From NCBI GenBank assembly GCA_009841015.1, contig VXMQ01000135.1:1-43243 (forward strand): DNA of 43,243 nucleotides, written 5' to 3'. The position numbers and the translations under genes are program-made. Within the stretch, counting starts at the first letter, position 1. Every line of letters starts with the position of its first letter. Origin of the DNA: Candidatus Palauibacter denitrificans. Its GTDB lineage: Bacteria; Gemmatimonadota; Gemmatimonadetes; Palauibacterales; Palauibacteraceae. The notes under the pieces are model-generated. The model had not been told where the DNA came from and searched no databases. It saw only the letters and a program-made list of their open reading frames with translations. Positions 35,996-43,243 of the stretch are shown piece after piece.

Positions 35996-37693
35996 CTATT
36001 GCTTGCGGTGCCTCTCCCAGGGGCTGCGGGTGAAGTAGGACTCCGTCATTTCCTTGATCTGGGGCGCGAGGAAGATCAGCGCGATCAGGTTCGGGATGAT
36101 GACGATGGCCAGGAAGATGTCCCCCAGCGACCACACCACGGCGAGCGGCAACACGGCGCCGACGAAGTGCATCGCGACGAAAACGAGCTTGTACGGGATG
36201 ATCGCGTTCGGCCCGAACAGGTAGTTCGCGCAGCGGTCGCCGTAGTAGCTCCATGAGATCGCAGTCGAGATCGCGAACAGGAAGACGGAGAAGATCACGA
36301 TGTAGTGGCCCCAGTCGCCGAGCGGGGACAGGCCGCGCTGGAACCCCATCTGCGTCAGCGGCGCGCCTGTTTCGTACGCCTGCCCGTAGAGCACGCTGAG
36401 TTCCCGCCCGTCGTCGGCGATCGCGACCGCCCGCGCCGGGTCGACGGCCCCGCTGAACGGCTGCGTCTGCGCCTCGTCCTCGAACAGCTGCGGCACGGAG
36501 ACCTCGTGCCACGCGAGGTGCGGCTCGCTCGTCACGCCCGGCCGTCCGATCGTGTAGCGGATCGTGCCCGTCGGGTCCGTCGGCACCGAGCTTCCGCCCT
36601 CGTCGAGCACCACGTAGCTGATGTCCCCGCCTTCGAGCTGGATCGCCGTCGGGACCTGCGAGTTCCAGGCGCCGGTCATGATCACGACGAGCGCGGTCAT
36701 CGTGACGATGACGATCGTGTCGATGAACGGCTCGAGCAGCGCGACGACGCCCTCGGAGACCGGTTCGTCCGTCTTCGCCGCCGCGTGGGCGATCGGCGCG
36801 GAGCCCTGCCCCGCCTCGTTCGAGAAGAGTCCGCGCCGCACGCCCCACATGAGGGTCACGAGGAAGGCGCCCACGCCGGTGCCCGCCACGCCGGCGGTCG
36901 GATTGAAGGCCTCGCGGAAGATGATCGCGAACGTCTCCGGCACCTGGTCGAGGTTCAGGATGATGATGATCATGGCGGCGGTCACGTAGACGATCGCCAT
37001 GAACGGAGCCAGGATGCTGGTTACGCGGCCGATGCGCTTGATGCCGCCCAGGATCACGAGCGCAACGATCGTCGAGGTCGTGAGGCCGGTGATCCACTTG
37101 GCGATCCCGAACTCGGCAAGCATCGCGTCCGCGACCGTGTTGGCCTGGTTGGCGTTCCCCGTCATGAACGCGGTCAGTCCCAGCATGACCGCGAAGAAGG
37201 CCGCCACCGGCTTCCAGCGCGGCCCCAGTCCCTTCTCGATGTAGTACATCGGTCCGCCCGACACCGTCCCGCTGTACTTCGCCGACGACTCGTCGACCTC
37301 GCGGTACCTCTGCGCCAGCGTGACTTCGCTGTATTTCGTCGCCATGCCGAGGAAGGCGGTCATCCACATCCAGAAGAGCGCCCCGGGACCCCCGAGGTGG
37401 ATGGCGATCGCGGCGCCGGCGATGTTCCCGATCCCCACCGTCGCGCTGAGCGCCGTGGTCAGCGCCTGGAAGTGCGACACGTCGCCCGGGTCGTTCGGAT
37501 CGTCGTATCGCCCCGTGGCCACCGCGACGCCGTGCGCGAACTTGCGGATCTGCGGCAGGCCGAGCCGGAGGGTGAGGTAGGTCCCGATGCCGAGGAGGAG
37601 CAGGACCTGAAGCGTCAGGCGCTCTCCCCCGATCGTGATCCCGAACTGCGCGACGTTGCGATCGAGCCAGTCTACGATTGTGGCGAAGTCCAT
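35996..37693 (-). CDS. Sodium:alanine symporter family (AGCS) protein with a large extra loop
   Basis: 565-residue secondary transporter that takes up alanine, glycine or related amino acids with sodium. Family signatures are TVGIGNIAGAA (residues 85-95), GGPGALFWMW, KYSGTVSGGPMYYIEKGLG and SNEAGQGSAPIAHAAAKTDEP (here residues 291-311, shown in part by position). Typical members are about 450-500 residues. The difference is a hydrophilic stretch of roughly 100 residues (about 344-445) between two late membrane segments. GGGGAT lies six bases before ATG 37693. It is divergent from the glucan phosphorylase gene and could supply substrate to the nearby NSAR operon. Confidence 0.93.
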   Translation of the reverse strand: MDFATIVDWLDRNVAQFGITIGGERLTLQVLLLLGIGTYLTLRLGLPQIRKFAHGVAVATGRYDDPNDPGDVSHFQALTTALSATVGIGNIAGAAIAIHLGGPGALFWMWMTAFLGMATKYSEVTLAQRYREVDESSAKYSGTVSGGPMYYIEKGLGPRWKPVAAFFAVMLGLTAFMTGNANQANTVADAMLAEFGIAKWITGLTTSTIVALVILGGIKRIGRVTSILAPFMAIVYVTAAMIIIILNLDQVPETFAIIFREAFNPTAGVAGTGVGAFLVTLMWGVRRGLFSNEAGQGSAPIAHAAAKTDEPVSEGVVALLEPFIDTIVIVTMTALVVIMTGAWNSQVPTAIQLEGGDISYVVLDEGGSSVPTDPTGTIRYTIGRPGVTSEPHLAWHEVSVPQLFEDEAQTQPFSGAVDPARAVAIADDGRELSVLYGQAYETGAPLTQMGFQRGLSPLGDWGHYIVIFSVFLFAISTAISWSYYGDRCANYLFGPNAIIPYKLVFVAMHFVGAVLPLAVVWSLGDIFLAIVIIPNLIALIFLAPQIKEMTESYFTRSPWERHRKQ

Positions 37694-37949
37694 GCGTTAT
37701 CCCCGTTAGCGGAGTGTGCCGGAGGTGGGCTGAGTTTGGCCCCGTGCCGCTGAGGCTGCAACGGTTGGGTGAACGACCGGGCCGCGATCGGGGTCGCGGA
37801 AGAAGGCGGCCGCGGGGTGTGTGGCGCGCGTCACGGTGCGGTAACTTCGTCCACGCTCCGGGCGCCCGGTGTCGAAGCCGGGAGCCCGCTGTGCCCCAAC
37901 CTTCGGAAGCGACGAGAACCCCCGCGGAAACAGGGAGACGAAGAGGGAC

Positions 37950-40151
37950 GTGGGTCCAGACAACAAGATCCCCGCCCGGATCGGGCGGCTGTGGGAACTC
38001 GCGAACGACCTCTCGTGGACTTGGAATCCGGCGGCCCCGGCCGTCTTCCGGGCGATCGATCCACCGCTGTGGCGCCGTACGCGCCACAACCCCGTGGCGC
38101 TGCTGCGGACCGTCGGAGACGAGCGTCTTCACAGCCTGGCCGAAGATGCCGTCTTCCTGCGGAGATACGACGCGGCGCTTGACGCCTGGCGTGATGCGGC
38201 GGACGCCGGTCACGCGCCTGGAACCGGAACGGCGGGGCACGGCGGCGACAACGGGGTGGACGCCGCCCCGACCTGGTTCGAGGCGCGCTATCCCCGGCTC
38301 CGTACCGGCCCCGTGGCGTATTTCTGCGCGGAGTTCGCGTTGCACGAGTCCATCCCCATCTACTCCGGAGGGCTCGGCGTGCTCGCGGGGGACCATCTCA
38401 AGGCGGCCTCCGAACTCGACGTCCCCCTGGTGGGCGTGGGATTGATGTACGCGCACGGGTACTTCGACCAGACGCTGGGGCCGGACGGCTGGCAGGAAGA
38501 TGCGGACGACCCGCTCGACCCCGACCTGACGCCGCTGGAGCGGGTGCGGGGCGCGGACGGCCTCCCCCGGCTCGCCTCGATCCGCGGCGGGGGTCGCCGC
38601 ATCCACATCGGGGCCTGGAGGCTGCGCGTCGGCCGCGTCTCTCTGTACCTCCTCGACACGGACCTCGAGGAGAACGACCCCGCGGACCGGGGTCTCTCCC
38701 ACCAACTCTACGCGGGCGGCGCGGATCACCGCCTGCGGCAGGAAGCGATTCTCGGCGTCGGCGGCGTGCGCGTGCTCTCCGCGCTCGGGATCGATCCAGG
38801 GGCGTGGCACGCGAACGAGGGGCACGCGGCGTTCATGATGGTGGAGCGCGTGCGACGGCTGATGCGGGACGGCCAATCCTTCGCGGACGCGGTGTCACGG
38901 GTGCGCGCCTCAACCGTGTTCACGACGCACACGCCCGTCTCCGCGGGCCACGACGTGTTCTCCCACGCGCAGATGCGGGAATGGATCGGCGAGACGTTCT
39001 GGGAAGAGTTCCCTCACCGGGACGAGCTGCTGGGACTCGGACTTCATCCGGACGACGAAGCGCAGGACCGGTTCCACATGACGGCGGCGGCGATCCGGCT
39101 GTCGCGGCGCGTCAACGGCGTTTCCGCGCGACACGGGCGCGTGAGCCGGGAAATCTGGCGTGGCCTCTGGGAGGGCCGGTCGGCCGCGGAGGTGCCGATC
39201 CGGCACGTGACGAACGGGGTCCACCTCGCCACGTGGATGAGCGATGACGTCGCCGGTCTCCTGGACGAATGGCTCCCCGCCGGGTGGCGGTGCGGTCCGG
39301 GGGACGAAGCCATGTGGCGCGCGGTGCGCGACGTGCCCGCCGAGGCGTTGTGGCGCGTGCGGCGCCAGCTGAAACTCCGGCTCCTCGATCTGATGCGGGA
39401 CGAGGCCCGGCGCCGGTGGCCGGACCACTGGCCGGAGTCCGCGCACCTCGCCGGAGCCGGCACGCTCATGGGCCCCGAGCCGCTCACGATCGGCTTCGCA
39501 CGGCGTTTCGCCACCTACAAGCGCGCGGACCTCATCTTCCGCGACCGCGACCGCCTCCTCGCCCTTCTCTCCGACCCCGCCCGCCCCGTGCAGCTGATCT
39601 TCGCCGGGAAGGCGCACCCGCGCGACGACGACGGCAAGCGCGTCCTCCAGGGCGTGTACGAGCATACCCGCGATCCGGCGTTCGAGGGCAGGGTCGCCTT
39701 CCTCGAGAACTACGGGCTCCACACGGCGCACGGTCTGGTCGAGGGCGTCGACCTGTGGCTCAACCTCCCCCGGGTCCCGCTGGAGGCGAGCGGGACGAGC
39801 GGGATGAAGGCCGCCCTCAACGGCGTCCCCCAACTCGCGACCGCGGACGGCTGGTGGGAGGAGGGGTTCGAGGGCGACAACGGGTGGATCATCCCGCCCG
39901 CCCCCGCCACGGCGAGCGAGGAGGAGGTGGACGAGCACGACGCCGGGCACCTCTTCCGGCTCCTGGAGGAGGAGATCATCCCCCCCTACTACGACCGGCC
40001 CGGCGCGGGTTCCGGGGACGACGCCCCGGCGGGCTGGCTGGCCCGTGCACGGCGCGCGATCGAGGTGGCCGGCGCGCGGTTCACGGCAAGCCGCATGGTG
40101 CGCGACTACGCCCGCGACTACTACGTCCCCTCCCTGCGCGGCGACGCCTGA
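37950..40151 (+). CDS. glgP: Alpha-glucan phosphorylase
   Basis: About 733 residues, of the short alpha-glucan phosphorylase family that releases glucose-1-phosphate from glycogen or maltodextrins. The N-terminus (RLWELANDLSWTWNPAA, then HNPVALL) is the DUF3417-like start of this group. FCAEFALHESIPIYSGGLGVLAGDH (by position about residues 130-154) and the PLP-lysine segment EASGTSGMKAALNG with Lys620 follow. The GTG at 37950 gives the usual N-terminus and has AGGGAG upstream; GTG 37869 would add 27 residues without a visible ribosome-binding site. It stands alone between the symporter and the accessory region. Confidence 0.92.
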   Translation: MGPDNKIPARIGRLWELANDLSWTWNPAAPAVFRAIDPPLWRRTRHNPVALLRTVGDERLHSLAEDAVFLRRYDAALDAWRDAADAGHAPGTGTAGHGGDNGVDAAPTWFEARYPRLRTGPVAYFCAEFALHESIPIYSGGLGVLAGDHLKAASELDVPLVGVGLMYAHGYFDQTLGPDGWQEDADDPLDPDLTPLERVRGADGLPRLASIRGGGRRIHIGAWRLRVGRVSLYLLDTDLEENDPADRGLSHQLYAGGADHRLRQEAILGVGGVRVLSALGIDPGAWHANEGHAAFMMVERVRRLMRDGQSFADAVSRVRASTVFTTHTPVSAGHDVFSHAQMREWIGETFWEEFPHRDELLGLGLHPDDEAQDRFHMTAAAIRLSRRVNGVSARHGRVSREIWRGLWEGRSAAEVPIRHVTNGVHLATWMSDDVAGLLDEWLPAGWRCGPGDEAMWRAVRDVPAEALWRVRRQLKLRLLDLMRDEARRRWPDHWPESAHLAGAGTLMGPEPLTIGFARRFATYKRADLIFRDRDRLLALLSDPARPVQLIFAGKAHPRDDDGKRVLQGVYEHTRDPAFEGRVAFLENYGLHTAHGLVEGVDLWLNLPRVPLEASGTSGMKAALNGVPQLATADGWWEEGFEGDNGWIIPPAPATASEEEVDEHDAGHLFRLLEEEIIPPYYDRPGAGSGDDAPAGWLARARRAIEVAGARFTASRMVRDYARDYYVPSLRGDA

Positions 40152-40207
40152 CGCGGCTGGCTGGACGCGGCCGCGGCTGGCCCGCCTAAGCAAAGTACGC
40201 CGACTTG

Positions 40208-40406
40208 TCGCCATAATATCGCCGAAACGCCCGATCCTGTCGCCCAAGGACCGCCTACGATCGGCTATTTTGCAGGGTTCCGTTGGCTTGAGGGGATTGG
40301 GCGGTGTCCGCATGACCGCAAGGCTTGCGGTGGGCTCCTCGGCTCAGCATAGCGCCGTCCAGTCCCCTCTTCCACACAAGCCGTTCGGGAGCATCCGGAC
40401 CGTCGC
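40208..40406 (+). repeat. 199-bp direct repeat, copy 1 (upstream of the lipase gene)
   Basis: Copy 1 of a 199-bp element whose second copy is at 41736-41934. The copies align without gaps and differ at 14 positions (about 93% identity), but 40281-40374 is identical over 94 bases. The copy ends 110 bp before the lipase ATG. Its 5' part has three TCGCC motifs at 40208, 40219 and 40240 (11 and 21 bp apart) and TATTTT at 40266-40271. No protein frame is conserved in a coding-like way. Together with the rest of 40152-40516 it fills a 365-bp gene-free stretch. Confidence 0.9.
40281..40374 (+). ncRNA. Putative structured RNA or leader element, copy 1
   Basis: The invariant 94-nt core can fold into a long closing stem: GAGGGGATTGGGCGGTG (40290-40306) pairs with CGCCGTCCAGTCCCCTC (40353-40369), giving 17 consecutive pairs, three of them G-U. 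Inside lies a second hairpin, ACCGCAAG-G-CTTGCGGT (40315-40331). A -10-like TATTTT ends about 10 bp before the core. The plus strand is assumed because the following gene is on it. The folding is seen; that it is transcribed as an RNA is inference. Confidence 0.45.
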
Positions 40407-40516
40407 CTGACTGGTTTGCCGGGAGGCTCCGCGACGGTGATGGCAAAGCGGGATGAGACTGTTGAGTAGGTGCGTGAGTGCGAAGGAAGCCCGAACGCCA
40501 AGGCCGGCAGGGGCAT

Positions 40517-41626
40517 ATGACCAGCATCGACCGTGATTTCGGCGATCTCGCTGCTATGCGAATGCCGGTTAAGCGCGCCGCCTACAGCCGTCGCACGGCG
40601 TGGACAATGGCGATCCTGGCCGAGCTGGCCTACACGCCGTTCGACGAGGAGTCCGAGCAGCACATTCTGGATCTCGCGGGGGAGCTCGCGACGCTGACGG
40701 ACCGCGAGAGGATCGCCGAGCGGTTAGTGAAGTTCAGGAAGACGCTCGGTGGATTCGATGGCGTACCAGGCCCAGAGCGCAGGAATCGGAAGCTGCGCGC
40801 GACGCTTGCCTGCGGCGGATTCCAATTGGTGGGTTCGGTCCTGTACGATCCCGGGACGGACACGCAAGGGTTCGTCGCGGTGCGGCGCGATGACGAAGGC
40901 ACGGGCATGGCAGTGATCTGCTTTCGCGGCACCACCCGGATCAGTGACTGGCTGACGAATCTGGATATTGCGCCGCGGTCGATGCGGAACCCGAGGACCG
41001 GCACCCCCATCGGTAACATGCACAAGGGGTTCCACGACGCATACCGCTCGGTACACGGCCAGATCCGTGAGCGCCTCAAAGGTCTCGAGGACCTGCCGCT
41101 TTACATCACGGGTCACTCCCTGGGCGGAGCGCTCGCCGTCGTTGCGACCTGGTATCAGAGTTCGCAACGACTGGCCGCCTGCTACACGTTCGGCGCCCCC
41201 CGCGTAGGGGGCCAGGGCCTGATCGACCGGTTCAAGACGCCTATCTACCGGATTGTGAACGGACCGGACCCGGTCACGTTGGTGCCGCCGGCGGGCTTCG
41301 GGCTCGAGATCGTCAAGGCCGTTTTCCGTGTGCTGGGAGTCTTCCTGCCGTTCTGGGGATGGGCAGTGTGGGTCACGGACAAGCTCATCCGCAATCAGCG
41401 GTTCCGGCACTACGGATACATGCGATACCTGACGGTGGCGAAACCCGGTCCGGATGGGAGCTACCCTCGGCTCCGTCTCGAGTTCGCGTTGTCTACGCTC
41501 GACCGCCTGACACGGTTCATCAGGCTGCGAACATCGGGAAGGGGAAACCGCATCGACAGGTACCATGACATCGCCCGATACCGGAGCAAGCTGCGCGCTC
41601 ATGCGCTGAAGGCGAATCAATCATAG
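40517..41626 (+). CDS. Class 3 (fungal-type) lipase family protein
   Basis: 369-residue alpha/beta hydrolase of the lipase class 3 family. The catalytic serine is Ser201 in GHSLGG; the likely partners are Asp251 (NGPDPVTLVPP) and His298 (FRHYGYMRY). ICFRGTT upstream is the family's oxyanion strand. A hydrophobic segment (about residues 258-280) could touch a membrane. No clear signal peptide is seen, so location is uncertain. ATG 40517 with GGCAGGGG just upstream is preferred to GTG 40478. The gene sits between two copies of the 199-bp repeat, and its base composition looks less GC-rich than the surrounding housekeeping genes, which suggests a mobile or recently acquired cassette. Confidence 0.85.
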   Translation: MTSIDRDFGDLAAMRMPVKRAAYSRRTAWTMAILAELAYTPFDEESEQHILDLAGELATLTDRERIAERLVKFRKTLGGFDGVPGPERRNRKLRATLACGGFQLVGSVLYDPGTDTQGFVAVRRDDEGTGMAVICFRGTTRISDWLTNLDIAPRSMRNPRTGTPIGNMHKGFHDAYRSVHGQIRERLKGLEDLPLYITGHSLGGALAVVATWYQSSQRLAACYTFGAPRVGGQGLIDRFKTPIYRIVNGPDPVTLVPPAGFGLEIVKAVFRVLGVFLPFWGWAVWVTDKLIRNQRFRHYGYMRYLTVAKPGPDGSYPRLRLEFALSTLDRLTRFIRLRTSGRGNRIDRYHDIARYRSKLRAHALKANQS

Positions 41627-41735
41627 ACCTGCGCGGGCGCGGATCGGCCCTGTTCTTCGGAGCGCCCGCGGGAGGCCGCGCCGCAGCCCAACGGCGGAAA
41701 ACGGTCGAGGTCCCGGTAAGGGCGCGAGCACGCTA

Positions 41736-41934
41736 TCGCCACAATATCGCCACCAGCCCCGATTCTGTCGCCCAAAGATCGCATACGATCGGCTATTATG
41801 CAGGGTTGCGTTGGCTTGAGGGGATTGGGCGGTGTCCGCATGACCGCAAGGCTTGCGGTGGGCTCCTCGGCTCAGCATAGCGCCGTCCAGTCCCCTCTTC
41901 CATACAAGCCGTTCGGGAGCGTCCGGACCGTCGC
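41736..41934 (+). repeat. 199-bp direct repeat, copy 2 (upstream of the Ig-like/LRR gene)
   Basis: Second copy of the element at 40208-40406, in the same orientation, at an offset of exactly 1528 bp with no gaps. It ends 39 bp before the ATG of the Ig-like/LRR lipoprotein. The three TCGCC motifs (41736, 41747, 41768) are kept although the bases between them differ. TATTAT (41794-41799), close to the -10 consensus, lies just before the identical core. It accounts for most of the 347-bp gene-free stretch 41627-41973; I see nothing else in the remainder. Confidence 0.9.
41809..41902 (+). ncRNA. Putative structured RNA or leader element, copy 2
   Basis: This core is identical to 40281-40374. The closing stem is 41818-41834 with 41881-41897, and the inner hairpin is 41843-41859. 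If TATTAT (41794-41799) is a -10 box, transcription would begin near 41806, almost exactly at the start of the identical block. That coincidence supports an RNA element, but no -35 box is convincing. Confidence 0.45.
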
Positions 41935-41973
41935 ATCACCGAGCGACCCGAACCGGGACTGCGGAGGGCGGAC

Positions 41974-42999
41974 ATGCGATCGAGAAAGACCCTCGGAAGA
42001 TGGTCGGCAGGAATCACCATCGGCGCGATCGCCACTTCGGTTCTCTCCTGCGGCGACGACGGTGTCGGGCCGGCGCCGCCTCCAACGCCCCCTCCCGCTC
42101 CCGTGGCCACCACCGTAACGGTCGACCCGGGATCGGCCTCGTTCACCGCCCTCGGTGAGACGGCCCGGTTCACCGCCGAGGTGCGCGACCAGAACGGGCA
42201 GGTGATGGCGGGAGCGACGGTCGCGTGGGCGAGCAGCGACGCGTCCGTCGCGACGACCGACGCCTCCGGGCAGGTCACCGCGGCCGGGAACGGCGCCGCC
42301 ACGATCACGGCAAGGACGGGCTCGGCCTCGGGAACCGCGGAGGTGACCGTCGCCCAGGAGGTGGACGCGGTCGCCGTGACTCCGGCGGCGGCCACGCTGG
42401 TGGCGTTCGGGGATACGGTGCGCCTGGTGGCCGAAGCCACCGACGCGAACGGTCACGGCGTGGCGGGGCTCGATATCTCCTGGTCGTCAAGCGACGTCCG
42501 GGTGGCCCGCGTCGACGACACCGGCCTGGTGGAGGCGGTTGCCGAAGGAACGGCCACGATCACCGCGGAGGCGGGCGAAGACTCGGGTACGGCCGAGATC
42601 ACCACGGTGGAGAACCCGGACCGGTCCGCACTGGTGGCCCTCTACGAGGCGACCGACGGGCCGAACTGGATCGACAACACCAACTGGCTGACCGACGCGC
42701 CGCTCGAGGACTGGTACGGGGTGAGGATGGATGGGTCGGGGCGGGTGGCTCACCTGGATCTCAGCGGGGGGAGGGACGGCGACGCCGGGGAGTACCGAAC
42801 CCATGGACTCTCCGGCCCAATACCATCGGAGCTTGGCGATCTCACCGGTCTCCAATCCCTGGACCTTTCCGTCAACGACCTATCAGGTGGGATTCCACCC
42901 GAACTCGGCACCCTCGCCCGACTACGGACTCTGAGCATCGAGCGGAACAGACTGGACAGCCCGATTCCGCCCGAACTCGGCACACATCTTCCCGTGTAG
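41974..42999 (+). CDS. Ig-like (BIG2) and leucine-rich repeat lipoprotein, probably truncated
   Basis: 341-residue exported lipoprotein: the leader ends in VLSC (Cys26) and is followed by a proline-rich linker (PAPPPTPPPAP). Two bacterial Ig-like domains follow (about residues 45-130 and 132-212; VTVDPGSASFTALGETARF and VAVTPAAATLVAFGDTVRL starts). The last part has leucine-rich repeats of the plant/bacterial type (LSGPIPSELGDLTGLQSLDLS, LSGGIPPELGTLARL, by position 276-335). The protein stops in the middle of an LRR unit (IPPELGTHLPV). No other frame carries on the repeat, so a deletion or insertion junction rather than a frameshift is likely. Such proteins are surface or adhesion-like. Confidence 0.8.
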   Translation: MRSRKTLGRWSAGITIGAIATSVLSCGDDGVGPAPPPTPPPAPVATTVTVDPGSASFTALGETARFTAEVRDQNGQVMAGATVAWASSDASVATTDASGQVTAAGNGAATITARTGSASGTAEVTVAQEVDAVAVTPAAATLVAFGDTVRLVAEATDANGHGVAGLDISWSSSDVRVARVDDTGLVEAVAEGTATITAEAGEDSGTAEITTVENPDRSALVALYEATDGPNWIDNTNWLTDAPLEDWYGVRMDGSGRVAHLDLSGGRDGDAGEYRTHGLSGPIPSELGDLTGLQSLDLSVNDLSGGIPPELGTLARLRTLSIERNRLDSPIPPELGTHLPV

Positions 43000-43026
43000 T
43001 CCACCAAGGTTCAGTAAGTAGGCCAT

Positions 43027-43049
43027 AACACGTTATTGAATAACGTGTT
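43027..43049. repeat. AT-rich 23-bp inverted repeat before the integrase
   Basis: AACACGTTATT (43027-43037) and AATAACGTGTT (43039-43049) are perfect inverted copies around a single G. The AT-rich block stands out in this GC-rich window. It may be a terminator for the truncated LRR gene, an operator, or part of a recombination site for the integrase that starts 110 bp later. Confidence 0.55.
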
Positions 43050-43097
43050 CAGTGGCATTCCCGGCGCTCCACCGTCCCTTGCGGTCCATCGCCATCC

Positions 43098-43139
43098 GGT
43101 GTATTCTTCCCGATGTAGTGCTGCAATGAGTGATACACC
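43098..43139. repeat. Inverted repeat in the integrase leader
   Basis: GGTGTAT (43098-43104) and ATACACC (43133-43139) are inverted copies 28 bp apart, ending 19 bp before the integrase ATG. They could be an operator or arm-type binding sites; no family is recognised. Confidence 0.35.
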
Positions 43140-43158
43140 ACAAGGAAGGAACCCCACC

Positions 43159-43243
43159 ATGAAGCGACCGAGAACCCTATCCGCCGCGTTCGTGCGGACG
43201 GTCAACCGGCCCGGAGTCTACGGCGACGGGCGGGGCGGGCGCG
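43159..43243 (+). CDS. Tyrosine-type integrase, N-terminal fragment (runs off the window)
   Basis: The first 28 codons of a gene that leaves the window. The visible start, RTLSAAFVRTVNRPGVYGDG, with RGGR after it, matches the N-terminal arm DNA-binding domain of phage-type integrases, in which LSAxFVRTVxRPGxYGDGRGG is a recurring opening. ATG 43159 is preceded by AAGGAAGGA at a good distance. Only the arm domain start is seen, so the catalytic tyrosine and completeness cannot be judged. It marks the edge of a mobile element to the right of the window. Confidence 0.72.
   Translation, partial: MKRPRTLSAAFVRTVNRPGVYGDGRGGR

Noticed and set aside
40255..40527. A small minus-strand protein shared by the two 199-bp repeats
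   Set aside because: The shared frame ends at different places in the two copies, has no ribosome-binding site, and the differences do not favour third codon positions.
43011..43205. A 64-codon minus-strand frame across the integrase leader
   Set aside because: No family resemblance, and it overlaps the integrase start and two inverted repeats that better explain the region.

Overview
The window is a 43 kb piece of a GC-rich (about 70%) bacterial chromosome. The gene families point to Gemmatimonadota, most likely a marine or host-associated lineage of the Palauibacter/Longimicrobiia kind. The evidence is a density of exported S9 peptidases, a nine-Asp-box VPS10/BNR propeller protein, a DUF5916 outer-membrane-type protein, 6-bladed propeller lipoproteins, RRDW/RRDF Tat leaders, many GTG starts and an Ig-like/LRR lipoprotein. 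This placement is an inference from gene content; there is no rRNA or tRNA in the window.

Layout: 0-3.3 kb, LigD (ligase-polymerase) overlapping a class I/II aminotransferase. 3.3-8.2 kb (minus), an exported three-gene unit: S9 peptidase, spermidine-dehydrogenase-like flavoprotein lipoprotein, glutaminyl cyclotransferase lipoprotein. 8.3-11.1 kb, mtnA, a DinB-fold protein and a small MTHFR-like protein. 11.1-12.2 kb, a Phd/PIN toxin-antitoxin pair with a 20-bp perfect palindromic operator in its promoter, then a repeat-rich spacer. 12.2-17.9 kb, a Tat-exported aldo/keto reductase, the VPS10-like propeller and a 6-bladed propeller lipoprotein. 17.9-21.2 kb, pheA, an amidase and a possibly truncated TPR protein. 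21.2-26.9 kb (minus), metH and a homocysteine methyltransferase/MTHFR fusion behind a SAM-II riboswitch and a terminator-like hairpin. 27.0-29.8 kb, the DUF5916 protein. 29.9-34.8 kb, a tightly coupled operon of an enolase-superfamily NSAR/OSBS, a GNAT transferase, an S9 peptidase and an SDR. 34.8-35.9 kb, a self-regulated PadR repressor and a small SHOCT-like protein. 36.0-40.2 kb, an AGCS amino-acid symporter with a large extra loop and an alpha-glucan phosphorylase.

The last 3 kb (40.2-43.2 kb) is accessory DNA. A 199-bp direct repeat occurs twice, each time upstream of a gene in the same orientation (a class 3 lipase; an Ig-like/LRR lipoprotein that stops abruptly). Each copy contains an identical 94-nt core that can fold into a 17-bp stem around an inner hairpin. 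The window ends inside the first codons of a tyrosine-recombinase-type integrase. This repeat is the best candidate for something undescribed.

Functional themes: methionine and one-carbon metabolism (mtnA, metH, the MTHFR fusion and an MTHFR-like paralogue, with SAM control), and peptide/amino-acid scavenging (S9 peptidases, cyclotransferase, amidase, NSAR-GNAT pair, AGCS symporter). Adjacent genes are often coupled by 4-base GTGA or ATGA start/stop overlaps.
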